From the NCBI RefSeq assembly GCF_009617875.1, contig NZ_BLAV01000001.1, positions 2,542,001 to 2,606,000 of the forward strand: a DNA stretch of 64,000 nt, written 5' to 3'. Every line of letters starts with the position of its first letter. The first letter of the stretch is position 1. Below are positions 17,462 through 26,875 of this stretch, piece after piece. A program made the translations under genes and the position numbers. The notes beneath the pieces were generated by a model. It saw nothing but the letters and a program-made list of their open reading frames with translations, was not told the origin of the DNA and did not search any database. Source of the stretch: Prolixibacter sp. NT017 (GTDB lineage: Bacteria; Bacteroidota; Bacteroidia; Bacteroidales; Prolixibacteraceae).

Positions 17462-20400
17462 GATTCAATCGATTTTTGTTTGAGGGCTTTCTTCACCTTT
17501 TTCTCCTGCCACATGCTGTACAGAACCGGAACCACGAACATGGTCATCAGCTGGATGAGCATTCCACCAAATGTGGGAATGGCCATCGGAACCATGATAT
17601 CGGAACCTTTTCCGGTAGAGGTAAGAACAGGAATCAGGGCGATAATCGCGGTAGCTGCGGTCATCATTGCGGGACGAACCCTTTTCCGCCCGGCGTGAAG
17701 AACTGACTCACGCACCTGTGCAATGGTTTCCGGTTTCTCTTTGGCAAAAACCTGCGTCAGATATGTTCCCATAATCACCCCGTCGTCGGTGGCAATACCG
17801 AACAGGGCAATAAATCCGACCCAGACCGCCACACTCAGATTGATGGTGTGCATCTGAAAGAGGCCGCGCATGTTGATTCCCGCCACGCTGAAGTTCATGA
17901 ACCACGGCTGGCCATAGAGCCATAACATCAGGAAACCTCCGGCAAAGGCAACGAAAATACCACTGAAGACCATCGACGAGGTCGTCACCGAACGGAACTG
18001 GAAAAAGAGAATCAGGAAAATCAGCAACAGCGAAATGGGTACCACCAGCATCAGGCGCTTGGTTGCCCTCACCTGGTTTTCGTAATTACCGGTGAACTTG
18101 TAACTCACACCCGCCGGTACTTTGAATTCGCCATCGGCAATTTTCTTTTGCAGGAACTTCTGCGCATTCTCTACTACATCCACTTCGGCATGTCCCGGCT
18201 TTTTATCGAAAATCACGTAACCGACCAGGAAGGTGTTTTCGCTCTTAATCATCTGCGGACCGCGCGTATATTCAATTTTCGCCAGTTCGCTCAGCGGAAC
18301 CTGAACACCGGTCGGTGTCGGGATGAGTACATTTTTCAAATCATTCGGGTTGTCGCGGTACTCACGGGCATAGCGTACCCGAACAGGAAAACGCTCGCGG
18401 CCTTCGACCGTTGTTGTCAGCTTCATTCCGCCAATCGCACCGGAAATATAGGTTTGCATATCCTGGATGGTCAACCCGTAACGGGCGATGGCATCGCGGT
18501 CAATCTTGATTTCCAGATACGGTTTACCTACCACCCGGTCAGCAAAAACGGACTGCGGTTTAATACCGGGAACCTCTTTCAGGAATTTCTCGAGCTCGAA
18601 ACCAACCTTTTCGATGGTCTTCAAATCGGGGCCAAATACCTTGATTCCCATCGGTGCCCGCATACCGGTCTGCAACATCACCAGTCGTGTCTGAATGGGC
18701 TGCAGCTTCGGAGCTGAAGTCAGTCCGGGTACGGAAGAAGCTTTTACAATGGCTTTCCAGATGTCGTCGGGCGACTTGATGCTGTTGCGCCACTGACGGA
18801 AATATTCGCCGTTGTCGTCTTCTATCAGCTGACTCTTATCAATCTGACGATAGCCGTCTTTCTTCGGATTGTATGTCGAACCGTCTTTGAGCACAAACGC
18901 GTCATCATCATTCACTTTGAAGCGCATGCGGTGACCATTTTCATCAAGGATATACTCCGGACGGTAATTGATCACATTCTCAAACATGGAAATCGGGGCT
19001 GGATCAAGCGCTGAATTCACACGTCCCCATTTGCCTACCACATTTTCCACTTCCGGAATAGCATTCACACTTTTATCCACCTGCCGAATCACATCGATGT
19101 TCTCCTGAACACCGGAGTGCGGCATCGTGGTCGGCATCAGCAGGAAGGAACCTTCGTCCAGTGACGGCATGAACTCTTTCCCGATTCCGGGGAATGACTT
19201 ATCCAGCGAAGTCCAGAGACTCGTAGTTCGGATATTCCATCCGACTTTATTCATCGTAGCCGGAATAAATGAGAACGTTTTATCGAATCCCTGCCAGATA
19301 ACAATTCCCAACAGCACCAGGGCAATCGGTATGCTCAGGAATTTCCACTTATTCGCCAGGCACCATTTCAGGATGTAGGAATAATAGTGAACAATGGTCA
19401 TTAGCGTTCCCAACACAGCACCAACGATGAAGGACACGAAAAGGAAGTTCACCAGCAAGCTGTTCTGTGCTCCCAGCGGCATCCATTCAGTCGACAGGTA
19501 GTAAACCACAATCACGACCGCTATCGCAATATTAATCCACGTAACGTACTTGCGCTTGTTTTCCGGCCAACGGTATTCCAGCAAACCATTTACTCCGAAA
19601 GCCAGCAATGCCAATGCTACCCACGAATGATAGATAATCGGGAATAAAATACCAGCAGCTATCAACGCTGAATACCATACCCGGCTGGTCCGCTTTTTAT
19701 CAAAGCGAAGACCGAACAAGATATGCGCCATCGCCGGAATGAGAATAATTCCAATTCCCAATGAAGCCAGCAAGGCAAATGTTTTGGTAAATGCCAGCGG
19801 TTTGAAGAGTTTGCCTTCAGCAGCCTGCATAGCGAAGACCGGTAAGAAACTCACCACAGTGGTTGCCAGTGCGGTAATAATTGCCGAAGCCACTTCGATG
19901 GTCGCATTGTAGATGACATTCAGGAGGTCGTGTCCACGGGCGCCACGGTTCTCGGGCATTTCGAGGTGCCTGACGATATTCTCCGTGAACACAATCCCCA
20001 CATCAACCATCACACCGATGGCAATGGCAATACCTGAGAGGGCAACAATATTGGCGTCGACACCAAACTGCCGCATCACAATGAAGGTAATGAGTACCCC
20101 AATCGGCAACAAACTTGAAATAAGGAAGGAGGCCCGGAGGTTCAATACCAGCACAATCACCACGATAATACTAATGAGAATCTCGTGCGACAATGCCGAC
20201 TCCAGCGTTCCCAACGTCTCCTTGATCAGTCCGGTCCGGTCGTAAAACGGCACGATAGTCACTTTCGATACCGTTCCGTCTTTCAGCGTTTTCGACGGAA
20301 GTCCGGGGGATATTTCTTTTATCTTTTCCTTTACATTATTGATGGTTTGCAGCGGATTGGAGCCATAACGGGCAACCACTACACCTCCAACGGCTTCGGC

Positions 20401-21291
20401 GCCGTCTTTGTCCAAACCACCACGACGGGTAGCTGGTCCAAAAGTAACGTGCGCCACATCTTTTATCCGGATAGGAACGTTGTTGTGAACAGCCACAACG
20501 CTCTGCTCCAAATCGTGAATATTCTTGATGTACCCAAGCGCACGAATCATATATTCTGCCTTGTTGTACTCCAGGGTTCGGGCGCCTATATCCAGATTGC
20601 TCTTTTTGACGGCGGACATAATCTGCGCTACGTTCACATGGTTCGCCTTCATCGCATCCGGATCGATGTCCACCTGATACTCTTTCACAAAGCCACCGAT
20701 GGAGGACACCTCTGAAACTCCTTTCGCCGACATTAACCCATACCGAACGAAATAGTCCTGGATGGTCCTCAACTCCTGCGGGTCCCAGCCTCCGGCCGGG
20801 TTACCATGTTTATCACGGCCTTCCAGTGTGTACCAGTACACCTGTCCCAACGCTGTGGCGTCAGGCCCTAAAGAGGGTGTCACATTATCCGGCAGGGTTC
20901 CCGCCGGAAGCGAGTTCAACTTTTCCAGTATCCGGGTACGGCTCCAGTAAAAATCGACATCATCATCGAAAATGATATAGATGCTCGAAAGGCCGAAGAT
21001 CGAGTTACTCCGGATCGTTTTTACGCCGGGAATTCCCAGCAATGACGTCGTTAGCGGATAGGTTATCTGGTCCTCCACATCCTGAGGCGACCGCCCCGGC
21101 CACTCCGTGTAAACAATCTGCTGGTTCTCGCCCAAATCGGGAATGGCATCGACCGGCACCGGATCGCGGGGCAGAAAGCCGGTGTCCCACTGGAAAGGTG
21201 CCGAAACAATTCCCCAGGCAACAAATACCAGAAGTGCCAGAAATGTGACCAGTTTGTTCTCTAAGAAAAAACGAATGATCTTATTTAGCAT
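17458..21291 (-). CDS. cusA: CusA/CzcA-family heavy-metal RND pump, long form
   Basis: Proton-driven inner-membrane RND transporter of the heavy-metal efflux class. Seen: N-terminal TM1, porter segments (DLGENQQIVYTEWPGRSPQD; RSNSIFGLSSIYIIF), the TM4 region IAIAIGVMVDVGIVFTENIV with the membrane aspartate, and the C-terminal helices with GIATDDGVIMGTYL. At 1277 residues it is about 230 longer than E. coli CusA. Extra hydrophobic segments lie near 530-680, and a soluble insert near 790-850 (from NVINYRPEYILDENG) is followed by the family segment KLQPIQTRLVMLQTGMRAP. This long form is common in Bacteroidota. Metal choice (Cu/Ag) is inferred from the neighbouring CusB domains and HMA protein. 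Preceded by the small HYC_CC_PP-like gene. Confidence 0.92.
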   Translation of the reverse strand: MLNKIIRFFLENKLVTFLALLVFVAWGIVSAPFQWDTGFLPRDPVPVDAIPDLGENQQIVYTEWPGRSPQDVEDQITYPLTTSLLGIPGVKTIRSNSIFGLSSIYIIFDDDVDFYWSRTRILEKLNSLPAGTLPDNVTPSLGPDATALGQVYWYTLEGRDKHGNPAGGWDPQELRTIQDYFVRYGLMSAKGVSEVSSIGGFVKEYQVDIDPDAMKANHVNVAQIMSAVKKSNLDIGARTLEYNKAEYMIRALGYIKNIHDLEQSVVAVHNNVPIRIKDVAHVTFGPATRRGGLDKDGAEAVGGVVVARYGSNPLQTINNVKEKIKEISPGLPSKTLKDGTVSKVTIVPFYDRTGLIKETLGTLESALSHEILISIIVVIVLVLNLRASFLISSLLPIGVLITFIVMRQFGVDANIVALSGIAIAIGVMVDVGIVFTENIVRHLEMPENRGARGHDLLNVIYNATIEVASAIITALATTVVSFLPVFAMQAAEGKLFKPLAFTKTFALLASLGIGIILIPAMAHILFGLRFDKKRTSRVWYSALIAAGILFPIIYHSWVALALLAFGVNGLLEYRWPENKRKYVTWINIAIAVVIVVYYLSTEWMPLGAQNSLLVNFLFVSFIVGAVLGTLMTIVHYYSYILKWCLANKWKFLSIPIALVLLGIVIWQGFDKTFSFIPATMNKVGWNIRTTSLWTSLDKSFPGIGKEFMPSLDEGSFLLMPTTMPHSGVQENIDVIRQVDKSVNAIPEVENVVGKWGRVNSALDPAPISMFENVINYRPEYILDENGHRMRFKVNDDDAFVLKDGSTYNPKKDGYRQIDKSQLIEDDNGEYFRQWRNSIKSPDDIWKAIVKASSVPGLTSAPKLQPIQTRLVMLQTGMRAPMGIKVFGPDLKTIEKVGFELEKFLKEVPGIKPQSVFADRVVGKPYLEIKIDRDAIARYGLTIQDMQTYISGAIGGMKLTTTVEGRERFPVRVRYAREYRDNPNDLKNVLIPTPTGVQVPLSELAKIEYTRGPQMIKSENTFLVGYVIFDKKPGHAEVDVVENAQKFLQKKIADGEFKVPAGVSYKFTGNYENQVRATKRLMLVVPISLLLIFLILFFQFRSVTTSSMVFSGIFVAFAGGFLMLWLYGQPWFMNFSVAGINMRGLFQMHTINLSVAVWVGFIALFGIATDDGVIMGTYLTQVFAKEKPETIAQVRESVLHAGRKRVRPAMMTAATAIIALIPVLTSTGKGSDIMVPMAIPTFGGMLIQLMTMFVVPVLYSMWQEKKVKKALKQKSIES

Positions 21292-21413
21292 GCTCTTTTG
21301 ATTAAGCAGTCAATAATCGATTTATAATATTGAAAAAGTACGTTAGTTCTGTTTCGTCAGGCTACTGACAAAACCAAAAATAAACATACTTTATTGTTTT
21401 TCAACACAATAAA

Positions 21414-21803
21414 TCAACAGAGAAATACTTGCATAAGGGCACACCTATCCCCTGCATCGTACGCAGGGAGCCTGTATCGGTGAGTATAAAAGGGAGTATT
21501 AACTTCGGCAATAACTGGAAGCTCGAAATCGGGAACAACCATTACCGGAGCGATAAAATCCATTACCGGAGCCTGAAAATTATTATCGAAATTCGATGCC
21601 AGAAAATCATTAACGACCTGGTAATGATCGTGCGTATCGTGGCAACCGTCCATATGGTGTCCCGGAGAACAGCATGATTGCGCAGCAGCATAAATGGACA
21701 CATCAAACAACTGACCATTCGAATAGTGTTTGTTGATCGTGACCCCAATGGTAGAAGCTAAAAGTATCAGGGCTGTAAGGATATGTCCGGTTTTTCGAAT
21801 CAT
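21414..21803 (-). CDS. HYC_CC_PP-like small exported protein
   Basis: A 129-residue protein with an N-terminal signal or anchor (ILTALILLASTIGVTI), then INKHYSNGQLFDVSIYAAAQ and a Cys-Cys pair with nearby His (SCCSPGHHMDGCHDTHDHY). This matches the Bacteroidota family named after its HYC, CC and PP motifs, although here the first motif reads HYS and the C-terminal PP motif is not evident. The Cys/His cluster suggests a metal-binding periplasmic protein (inference). It is the first gene of the CusA-type operon, 122 bases upstream of cusA. A short internal repeat APVMDFIAPVM is present. Its promoter lies almost on the start codon. Confidence 0.75.
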   Translation of the reverse strand: MIRKTGHILTALILLASTIGVTINKHYSNGQLFDVSIYAAAQSCCSPGHHMDGCHDTHDHYQVVNDFLASNFDNNFQAPVMDFIAPVMVVPDFELPVIAEVNTPFYTHRYRLPAYDAGDRCALMQVFLC

Positions 21804-21814
21804 ATTAGATGGAA

Positions 21815-21844
21815 CAAATCTATGGATTCCACTCAGAAAACAAA
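21815..21844 (-). promoter_or_regulatory. Promoter of the CusA-type operon
   Basis: Minus-strand TTTG (21841-21844), 18-base spacer, TAGATTTG (21815-21822), a good match to TTTG / TAnnTTTG. Transcription would start near 21809, leaving a leader of only about 6 bases before the ATG at 21803. Confidence 0.55.
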
Positions 21845-22087
21845 AACAGATAAATGTTATAAAATGTTTAAAGTACCGTTTCCACCTTATATAATTTCAC
21901 CTAAATCGCTATCTGTCTGCCATTTAAACACAACGATAAAAAATATTAAAAGTGTTAACGGCCTATCCGGCTTTCTCAGAATAGACCAAGCAAAACAATC
22001 GACCATAACATATCGCAAGAAAATTCGTAACTTATTTCTCCGGAGTTGCCAGTTGAATACTCAATCAAAACCTAAAGTGCTGTCACC

Positions 22088-22519
22088 ATGCGTATGCGTG
22101 CTTTCTTAATCGTTGATGCTGTAATCGACGGATTGCTTGGAATTGCTCTGTTGCTATTTAGTCCCGAAGTCTGGGAGTTTACAGGAATTCCTGGGGCGTA
22201 CTCCCGATTTTATCCGAATTTACTGGGCGCTGTTCTCCTCGGTATCTGCATATCGTTAATAATCGAAGCAAGAAGGAAGCAAAAAGAAGCTTCTCCGGGA
22301 CTCGGTTTTCGAGGTTCGCTTGCCATTAATTTCAGTGCTGGTGTTATACTGAGTTTATGGCTGATTTTCGGGCATCTTCCCATTCCCTTTAAGGGAATTA
22401 TTGTTCTCGGAGTTCTTTCCCTTTTTCTGCTTGTCTTCAGTTTCATCAAATGGTACATCTACCACAGAAGGCGTCATCAAAACCGCTTTCCCAACTACAA
22501 CCATTCCGAACAGAACTAA
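22088..22519 (+). CDS. Small integral membrane protein, four helices
   Basis: A 143-residue protein with four clear membrane segments: about 6-24 (FLIVDAVIDGLLGIALLLF), 44-58 (LLGAVLLGICISLII), 76-95 (LAINFSAGVILSLWLIFG) and 99-120 (FKGIIVLGVLSLFLLVFSF). It ends in a basic, His/Arg-rich tail (IYHRRRHQNRF). I do not recognise a characterised family. It starts at ATG 22088 or the second ATG at 22094. Divergent from the efflux operon; no functional link is visible. Confidence 0.75.
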   Translation: MRMRAFLIVDAVIDGLLGIALLLFSPEVWEFTGIPGAYSRFYPNLLGAVLLGICISLIIEARRKQKEASPGLGFRGSLAINFSAGVILSLWLIFGHLPIPFKGIIVLGVLSLFLLVFSFIKWYIYHRRRHQNRFPNYNHSEQN

Positions 22520-22705
22520 TTTCCGAAGCTAATTTACTACACAGCAAGAGGCTGACAATGAACTTCACCTCCATATTATTGTTACATAATATTGAGAATT
22601 CATTTCTCTTCCGGATGAAAACAGACGGCCGACAACACCTTTCCCAACCTTGCCGTGAGTCATCCCACTTTCGTATATAACTTGAAAACTCAACAATTAC
22701 AACTT

Positions 22706-24235
22706 ATGAGCACAATCAATACAATTGAATTGAGGACGCTGAATAGCGATGATTACGAAGAACTGAAAAAATCGATGATTGATGCTTATCCCAACTGGCC
22801 CGGTGCCTACTGGAAAGAGAATCATTTTCAAAAACTGCTGCAAATCTTTCCGGAAGGACAACTGGCTATTGTCGTCGACGATGTAGTAGTCGGATGTGCT
22901 CTTTCCATCATTGTGCAATATTCGCACTTTGGCGATAACCATACGTACGAGGAAATCACAGGAAAGTACAGCTTTAATACGCATACGCGGAAAGGAAATG
23001 TTCTGTACGGTATCGACGTGTTCATCCGTCCTGAGTTCAGAGGAATGCGCCTGGGCCGCAGACTTTACGATGCCCGGAAGGAATTGTGCGAAAACCTGAA
23101 CCTGGAGGCCATTGTTTTTGGCGGACGTATTCCCAACTATCATAAGCACGCAACGGAAATGACGCCCAAAGAATTCATCCAGAAAGTAAAGTTCAAGGAA
23201 CTATATGATCCAACACTTACGTTCCAGTTAGCGAATGATTTTCACGTAAAGAAAGTACTGAAGGGGTATCTTCCGGGCGACCGGGAATCGAAAGAATATG
23301 CAGTTTTGCTGCAATGGGATAATATTTACTACGAAAAAAAATCCCCCAAGCTTTCTGCTACCAAATCGGTGGTCAGACTGGGTTTGGTGCAGTGGCAAAT
23401 GCGCTCGTACCGGACACTGGATGAACTATTCGAACAGGTGGAATTCTTCGTCGATGCGGTTTCGGGTTACAAAAGCGACTTCGCCCTCTTCCCGGAATTC
23501 TTCAATGCGCCCTTAATGGCGAAATACAACGATTTGGTCGAGTCGAAAGCCATCAGGGAACTAGCCCAGTACACCGATGAAATACGCGACCGCTTCCTTC
23601 AGTTAGCCATGGCTTACAACGTCAATATTGTTACCGGAAGCATGCCTTACATCAACGAAGATGACCGATTGCTCAATATCGGGCACCTCTGCCGCAGGGA
23701 CGGTACTTATGAAAGGTATGAAAAGATTCACGTCACGCCTGATGAAATAAAATTCTGGGGGCTGGCCGGGGGTAACCAGGTTAAAGTTTTCGATACCGAT
23801 GCCGGCCGTATTGGCATTTTAATTTGCTATGACGTCGAATTTCCGGAACTTCCCCGCCTGCTGGCACAACAGGGAATGGACATCCTGTTTGTTCCGTTCC
23901 TGACGGACACACAAAATGGCTATTCACGGGTTCGTTACTGTGCCAGGGCGCGCGCCATCGAAAATGAGTGTTATGTGGCTATTGCCGGAAGTGTGGGTAA
24001 TCTGCCGAAGGTTTCGAATATGGACATTCAGTTTGCCCAGTCGGTGGTATTCACGCCCTGTGACTTCCCCTTCCCGACCACGGGAATAAAAGCGGAAGCA
24101 ACACCCAATACGGAAATGATTCTGGTTGCCGATGTGGATCTAGACCTGCTAAAAGAGTTGCACTATTTTGGAGCCGTTCGCAACCTAAAAGACCGTCGCA
24201 CCGACTTGTACGGATTAAATCTTACCGACGATTAA
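22706..24235 (+). CDS. GNAT acetyltransferase / carbon-nitrogen hydrolase fusion
   Basis: Cytoplasmic two-domain enzyme of 509 residues. N-terminal GNAT acetyltransferase (about 1-205), with the CoA-binding region at FIRPEFRGMRLGRRLYDARK. C-terminal nitrilase-superfamily amidohydrolase (about 228-505) with the full Glu-Lys-Cys triad: E in LFPEFF, K in YEKIHVTPDE and C in LICYDVEFPELPR. The same architecture is annotated in many Bacteroidota, but its substrate is not established. The pairing suggests acylation and amide hydrolysis of the same amine-containing metabolite (inference). The frame opens at a GTG at 22655; I chose the ATG at 22706, which fits the GNAT domain start. Terminated by the hairpin at 24242. 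Confidence 0.9.
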   Translation: MSTINTIELRTLNSDDYEELKKSMIDAYPNWPGAYWKENHFQKLLQIFPEGQLAIVVDDVVVGCALSIIVQYSHFGDNHTYEEITGKYSFNTHTRKGNVLYGIDVFIRPEFRGMRLGRRLYDARKELCENLNLEAIVFGGRIPNYHKHATEMTPKEFIQKVKFKELYDPTLTFQLANDFHVKKVLKGYLPGDRESKEYAVLLQWDNIYYEKKSPKLSATKSVVRLGLVQWQMRSYRTLDELFEQVEFFVDAVSGYKSDFALFPEFFNAPLMAKYNDLVESKAIRELAQYTDEIRDRFLQLAMAYNVNIVTGSMPYINEDDRLLNIGHLCRRDGTYERYEKIHVTPDEIKFWGLAGGNQVKVFDTDAGRIGILICYDVEFPELPRLLAQQGMDILFVPFLTDTQNGYSRVRYCARARAIENECYVAIAGSVGNLPKVSNMDIQFAQSVVFTPCDFPFPTTGIKAEATPNTEMILVADVDLDLLKELHYFGAVRNLKDRRTDLYGLNLTDD

Positions 24236-24241
24236 GGCCAT

Positions 24242-24275
24242 AAAAAAGGAGCAGCCTGTTTGACTGCTCCCTCTC
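24242..24275. terminator. Bidirectional terminator
   Basis: Stem GGAGCAG (24248-24254) / CTGCTCC (24264-24270). An A6 run on the left gives a T-run for the minus-strand DUF4382 gene; the right side is pyrimidine-rich. It lies between two convergent genes. Confidence 0.75.
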
Positions 24276-24302
24276 TTTATATCAGGTACAAATTTTCGTG
24301 CT

Positions 24303-25118
24303 TTATTGTGCAGTGCCAGATGACTGTGTGGTCAAATCAATTGTACCAACGTCAGTCTGTGTTCCCTCAACAACTTTTACATTGTCTACTGATTGCTTAC
24401 TGAAACCAGAATCGGTAGCCGGATCAACCTCAACGGTGTACACATCTGCCGGAACACCGCGCAACATGAAGCTACCGGATACAGTATCAACGTATGTAGA
24501 CAGCGTATCCATGCTCGGAGAAATGGCATAAACCACACCTTCGGTATTGGCAGGGTTCACCATTCCTTTAATGCTGCCTGAAGTAGCTTCAGTACTTACC
24601 CGGATAACCGGTTTCAGGTTGAAACCACCGTTTCCAAGCGCTACAATCGACCGCGCAGCATCAAAATCCATCAAGATATCGTAGGTGACACCACCAACAA
24701 AGTCAGCGTTCAGTTGCAACTTCAAACCACTCGACGAACCACTGGGAACTTTCATTGAATAGGTGTTCCCGTTCATCACCAGCGTGTTGTCCGTTCCAAG
24801 TTTTACACGAATCTGACTGTATTTTCCGGCCGGAATATTTTTATTGGCAAGCAACGTATCCAGACCATTTGTCAACTCCAGCAAATTGTACACACCGGCG
24901 TGTGCACCCAAATCAATTTCGGATGTTCCTTCCGTTGAATCGGCAGGCATCAGAGTGATGGCCTGAACATCCACATTCACCTCAGAGAAATCGGCAGGCG
25001 CATCGGTCATATGAACTTTCACCGTCGCCTCTCCGGGTGTCGAATTGTTGCTATCGTTATTACATGCAGCTACTCCGACCATCAGAGCGATGGCCACTAA
25101 AAATTTAATTTTTCTCAT
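24303..25118 (-). CDS. DUF4382 lipoprotein
   Basis: Probably a surface or periplasmic lipoprotein, 271 residues. Seen: a lipoprotein signal with lipobox GVAAC (Cys at 19), an Asn/Ser-rich tether (NNDSNNSTPGE), then the DUF4382 domain (about 30-170: VKVHMTDAPADFSEVNVDVQ, GVYNLLELTNGLDTLLANK, IPAGKYSQIRVKL). A C-terminal beta-sandwich-like part (about 180-260: IKGMVNPANTEGVVYAIS) resembles a carboxypeptidase-regulatory fold. The function of DUF4382 is unknown. A second lipoprotein of related layout lies 320 bases upstream on the same strand. Confidence 0.88.
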   Translation of the reverse strand: MRKIKFLVAIALMVGVAACNNDSNNSTPGEATVKVHMTDAPADFSEVNVDVQAITLMPADSTEGTSEIDLGAHAGVYNLLELTNGLDTLLANKNIPAGKYSQIRVKLGTDNTLVMNGNTYSMKVPSGSSSGLKLQLNADFVGGVTYDILMDFDAARSIVALGNGGFNLKPVIRVSTEATSGSIKGMVNPANTEGVVYAISPSMDTLSTYVDTVSGSFMLRGVPADVYTVEVDPATDSGFSKQSVDNVKVVEGTQTDVGTIDLTTQSSGTAQ

Positions 25119-25437
25119 CTTTCCTTAGTTTTTGATCTTTATTTGCACCGGAAACCATCATTTGATATTTCCGATGGGGTTACTAAATCTAAAACAATGC
25201 AGAACGGTGGGGTGAACTGCATCTCACCAGCTTAAAATCTCAACAAAAATTCACTTAAGAAGATCTTCATTAAAGAATGCTATTGTCTTTAGGTCCCTTT
25301 ATTCTTTAAAACAGCATAAAAATATAAAAGTTTAAAGTGCTTAATCTCTAATTAATGTTAAAAAGGGCCAACCTTTAGCCGGTTAGCCCTAATTGGATTT
25401 GAGCGTATTTCAGGGACTAAAATCTATGAAATATTAA
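25119..25437. other. Intergenic region between the two lipoprotein genes
   Basis: About 320 bases. It holds the terminator of the upstream lipoprotein gene (25359-25390) and presumably the promoter of the DUF4382 gene, for which only a partial box (minus-strand TAGATTTA near 25190) was seen. No coding sequence. Confidence 0.5.
25359..25390 (-). terminator. Terminator of the upstream lipoprotein gene
   Basis: On the minus strand, AGGGCTAACC pairs with GGTTGGCCCT (one mismatch) and is followed by five T. It lies 48 bases past the stop codon at 25438. Confidence 0.7.
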
Positions 25438-26382
25438 TTATTCCCCGTTATCATTTGCCGTATCGTCATCTTCTTTGTTTCCAAGACGACCATCATGATC
25501 TTCGTCTTTTCCGTAGCGGGTCGACATTTCCAGGTTGTGTTCAATCACTTCCTGTACAGCAGCATTAACGTCGCTCTGCTGCTCGGTTTTTTCAATCAAA
25601 ATGTACGGATTTCCGTTTGCGTCTGTCTGTACGGTTAAATCACTAAAATCAACCTGATCCGGATTGGTTTCCCGGTTAGCGAAATTAAACCAATCATCCA
25701 GGTTAAAGGCCACAATAATGTTATTCACCGAATCCAAAGCCACTTTGAAACCTTTGGTTCCAGCGGTATTGAAATTGATCTCCTTGTCCATATCATACTT
25801 TACAGTGAAAGGAATATCCTGATACTGAACCTGCTGAATTGTTCCGGTATAGGTACCCTCCAGGTAAATGGAATGTTGGAAAATGGAATCTTTTTCGGTC
25901 GCCAAAGCCGAACCATCATCTTCATTGGTCTCATCACCTTCAACCTTGTCAAGCTTTAGCTTGATACCGGTATATGTTCCCGGAAGAAGGGCAACCGGTT
26001 TCAATTGCGGGGTAATGGAATCTGTGATTAAATCGACAACGTAAGGCCCATTAAATTCAATTTCTTTCTCCTGCTCCATCTCTGCTTCATTGTCGATCTC
26101 ACTGTCAGGCATGTTAAACTGAATTTCCTTAACAGCTATTTTGGCCTGGGTCAATGTGGCCGTACCAATCAAACTGCTGTCTTTCCCTGTAATAGAGATT
26201 GAAATAGTTGGTGCCGCAACTGAGGCACTTTTCACCTGTGCTGTGGAGGTTACTCCCTGAATAGAGAGTACTGTGTTATCTCCTTGCGGAAGTGCATCCG
26301 TGGCATTGCTGTCAGTTTTGTTACAGCTTGCCATCCCCAAAAGAACAGTCACTCCCAAAAATAAATTAAGCAATTTCCTCAT
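25438..26382 (-). CDS. DUF4382-like lipoprotein with an acidic tail
   Basis: A 314-residue lipoprotein. The frame opens at 26406, but the ATG at 26382 gives a proper lipoprotein signal (MRKLLNLFLGVTVLLGMASC, lipobox MASC). The body resembles DUF4382: VVDLITDSITPQLKPVALLPG then TYTGIKLKLDKVEGD, and later PFTVKYDMDKEINFN and VALDSVNNIIVAFNL. The C-terminus is strongly acidic and has a calcium-loop-like stretch DEDHDGRLGNKEDDD. Function unknown; it may be a secreted or surface-exposed divalent-cation-binding protein (inference). Its relation to DUF4382 is by layout rather than strong motif identity. Confidence 0.75.
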   Translation of the reverse strand: MRKLLNLFLGVTVLLGMASCNKTDSNATDALPQGDNTVLSIQGVTSTAQVKSASVAAPTISISITGKDSSLIGTATLTQAKIAVKEIQFNMPDSEIDNEAEMEQEKEIEFNGPYVVDLITDSITPQLKPVALLPGTYTGIKLKLDKVEGDETNEDDGSALATEKDSIFQHSIYLEGTYTGTIQQVQYQDIPFTVKYDMDKEINFNTAGTKGFKVALDSVNNIIVAFNLDDWFNFANRETNPDQVDFSDLTVQTDANGNPYILIEKTEQQSDVNAAVQEVIEHNLEMSTRYGKDEDHDGRLGNKEDDDTANDNGE

Positions 26383-26875
26383 AATGTAGTTTTTAAGTTT
26401 TCCCACCAGCCCATATTAAGCCAGCGTCATTAGCTCCTGAAATACTCCGCTTCGACAAATAATTCAATTCCACGCTATTGTTTCTTTCTCAACCACCGAT
26501 ACAACGGATCATACCGTTGGTTGCTCCTTTTCTTCTTTGTGAATGGTTATTTTCAAGGCTATCGAAATGAAAACCAAATTGCTTAATTTACCTTTCAATC
26601 TCCTTCATCTGTATTTGGGTATCCTGATCATAATATAGAAACGTACATACCTCTATATTATTTTATATGTTAATGGAATTTTATGTTAGATCTTCTGGAT
26701 TACGACAAAATCATCTTGGCATTAAAGAACTTAGGACCAGAATATTTTTTTTAAGACAATTGATACAACCAATCGTTCTATTTTGTAAAATTGCTGCCAC
26801 CTGGAGCCAACCGGCTCGCGCAGGAAAGTCAAAATGAACAAAGTGATTATTATTTGAGGTAACACTGGTTGCCCA
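26383..26875. other. Divergent intergenic region, lipoprotein / YkgJ
   Basis: About 490 bases, AT-rich, between divergent genes. It contains a perfect inverted repeat CAACGG-N6-CCGTTG (26502-26519) that could be a regulator site upstream of the lipoprotein gene. No full-consensus promoter and no gene were recognised. Confidence 0.45.
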
